Assembly (NCBI GenBank): GCA_045631425.1
Contig: JAZQUR010000006.1
Span: 1 to 14,748, forward strand
Origin: Treponema_I sp045631425
Lineage (GTDB): Bacteria > Spirochaetota > Spirochaetia > Treponematales > Treponemataceae
DNA length: 14,748 bases
Reading direction: 5' to 3'
Each line of letters begins with the position of its first letter. Positions within the stretch are counted from its first letter, which is position 1. Shown piece by piece: positions 14,594-14,748 of the stretch. The notes beneath the pieces were generated by a model. That model was not told the DNA's origin. It made no database searches and saw only the letters and a program-made list of their open reading frames with translations. A program made the translations under genes and the position numbers.

Positions 14594-14615
14594 AACCCCA
14601 ACTGGTTCCAAACAT

Positions 14616-14645
14616 TTTATATTTATAAATTTTTCGAAGGCTCAA
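14616..14645 (-). promoter_or_regulatory. Possible acc operon promoter
   Basis: Minus-strand TTGAGC (14645-14640, 4/6) lies 18 bp before TATAAA (14621-14616, 5/6). The predicted start, near 14609, falls at the first base of the GGAACCAG repeat, giving a structured leader of about 118 nt. The -35 lies inside a hairpin repeat. Transcription from beyond the window edge is an alternative. Confidence 0.35.
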
Positions 14646-14659
14646 AGAGCCCTTCGAAA
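14632..14659. repeat. 12-bp hairpin with bulged C
   Basis: TTTCGAAGG+CTC (14632-14643), loop AAA, GAG+C+CCTTCGAAA (14647-14659), with C14650 unpaired. It shares its CTC/GAGC core and bulge position with the next hairpin. Confidence 0.75.
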
Positions 14660-14674
14660 CAAAACACCACCCAC

Positions 14675-14697
14675 GGAATGCTCGCAAGAGCCATTCC
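14675..14697. repeat. 9-bp hairpin with GCAA tetraloop and bulged C
   Basis: GGAATGCTC (14675-14683), loop GCAA, GAG+C+CATTCC (14688-14697), with C14691 unpaired. Same core and bulge as the 14632-14659 hairpin, with a different outer stem. Confidence 0.72.
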
Positions 14698-14728
14698 TAA
14701 CATCAAACCCAATCACGTAAGCTAAACA

Positions 14729-14748
14729 CGGCACGCTGGAACAGTCGT
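14729..14748. repeat. Partial repeat at window edge, like the accC/accD element
   Basis: GGCACGCT (14730-14737) followed by GTCGT at the last five bases matches GGCACGCT...GTCGT at 12608-12627. The window ends here, so the copy is truncated. Confidence 0.4.

Noticed and set aside
14442..14725. Plus-strand frames (92 and 81 codons) across the repeat cluster
   Set aside because: They are translations of palindromic repeats and of accB antisense, with proline-rich low-complexity sequence and no Shine-Dalgarno.
14492..14748. CRISPR array
   Set aside because: The repeats are individual palindromes of different sequence, without regular direct repeats or unique spacers.

Overview
This low-GC window reads as ordinary chromosome of an anaerobic, motile, fermentative bacterium. 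A gut or rumen Treponema-like spirochaete is my best guess. It rests on the AT-rich coding style, a soluble hydrogenase-chemoreceptor fusion, a ProRS and CutC of the kind seen in that group, and GC-rich palindromic intergenic repeats in an AT-rich background. This is inference from family knowledge; there is no rRNA or other marker gene. No phage, IS transposase, CRISPR array, tRNA or rRNA was seen.

Layout, left to right. (1) 91-1611 (+) is a cardiolipin synthase, convergent with a secreted protein of unknown function (1618-2619, -). (2) proS (2700-4517, -) ends in a strong intrinsic terminator just ahead of the secreted-protein gene. proS and a PTS EIIA gene (4734-5180, +) diverge from a 216-bp region. 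In it both promoters appear to place their transcription starts at the ATG (leaderless mRNAs), and the heptamer AAGTAAA recurs six times. (3) A GH5-like hydrolase (5356-6717, +) with an altered acid/base motif is convergent with cutC (6720-7466, -). (4) The highlight is 7691-9769 (+). It encodes one soluble 692-residue protein joining two [4Fe-4S] ferredoxin motifs, an [FeFe]-hydrogenase H-cluster domain, a four-Cys Fe-S domain and a full MCP signalling domain. This is a candidate H2/redox chemoreceptor. A terminator and a UPF0316 membrane protein gene (9834-10376) follow. (5) A small unannotated ORF (10433-10654, -) has an excellent Shine-Dalgarno. (6) The acetyl-CoA carboxylase operon accB-accC-accD-accA (14491 down to 10815, -) closes the window.

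The acc genes provide the committed step of fatty acid synthesis (malonyl-CoA), which fits with cardiolipin synthase as lipid metabolism. Within the operon, accB/accC and accD/accA are coupled by TAATG overlaps. The accC/accD junction is instead split by a compound palindromic element that also encodes the last residues of AccC. A second cluster of GC-rich palindromes forms the leader of accB, containing competing inverted repeats and a G-rich run next to the accB ribosome-binding site. There is no gene-free stretch over 300 bases; the longest is this repeat cluster (14492-14748).
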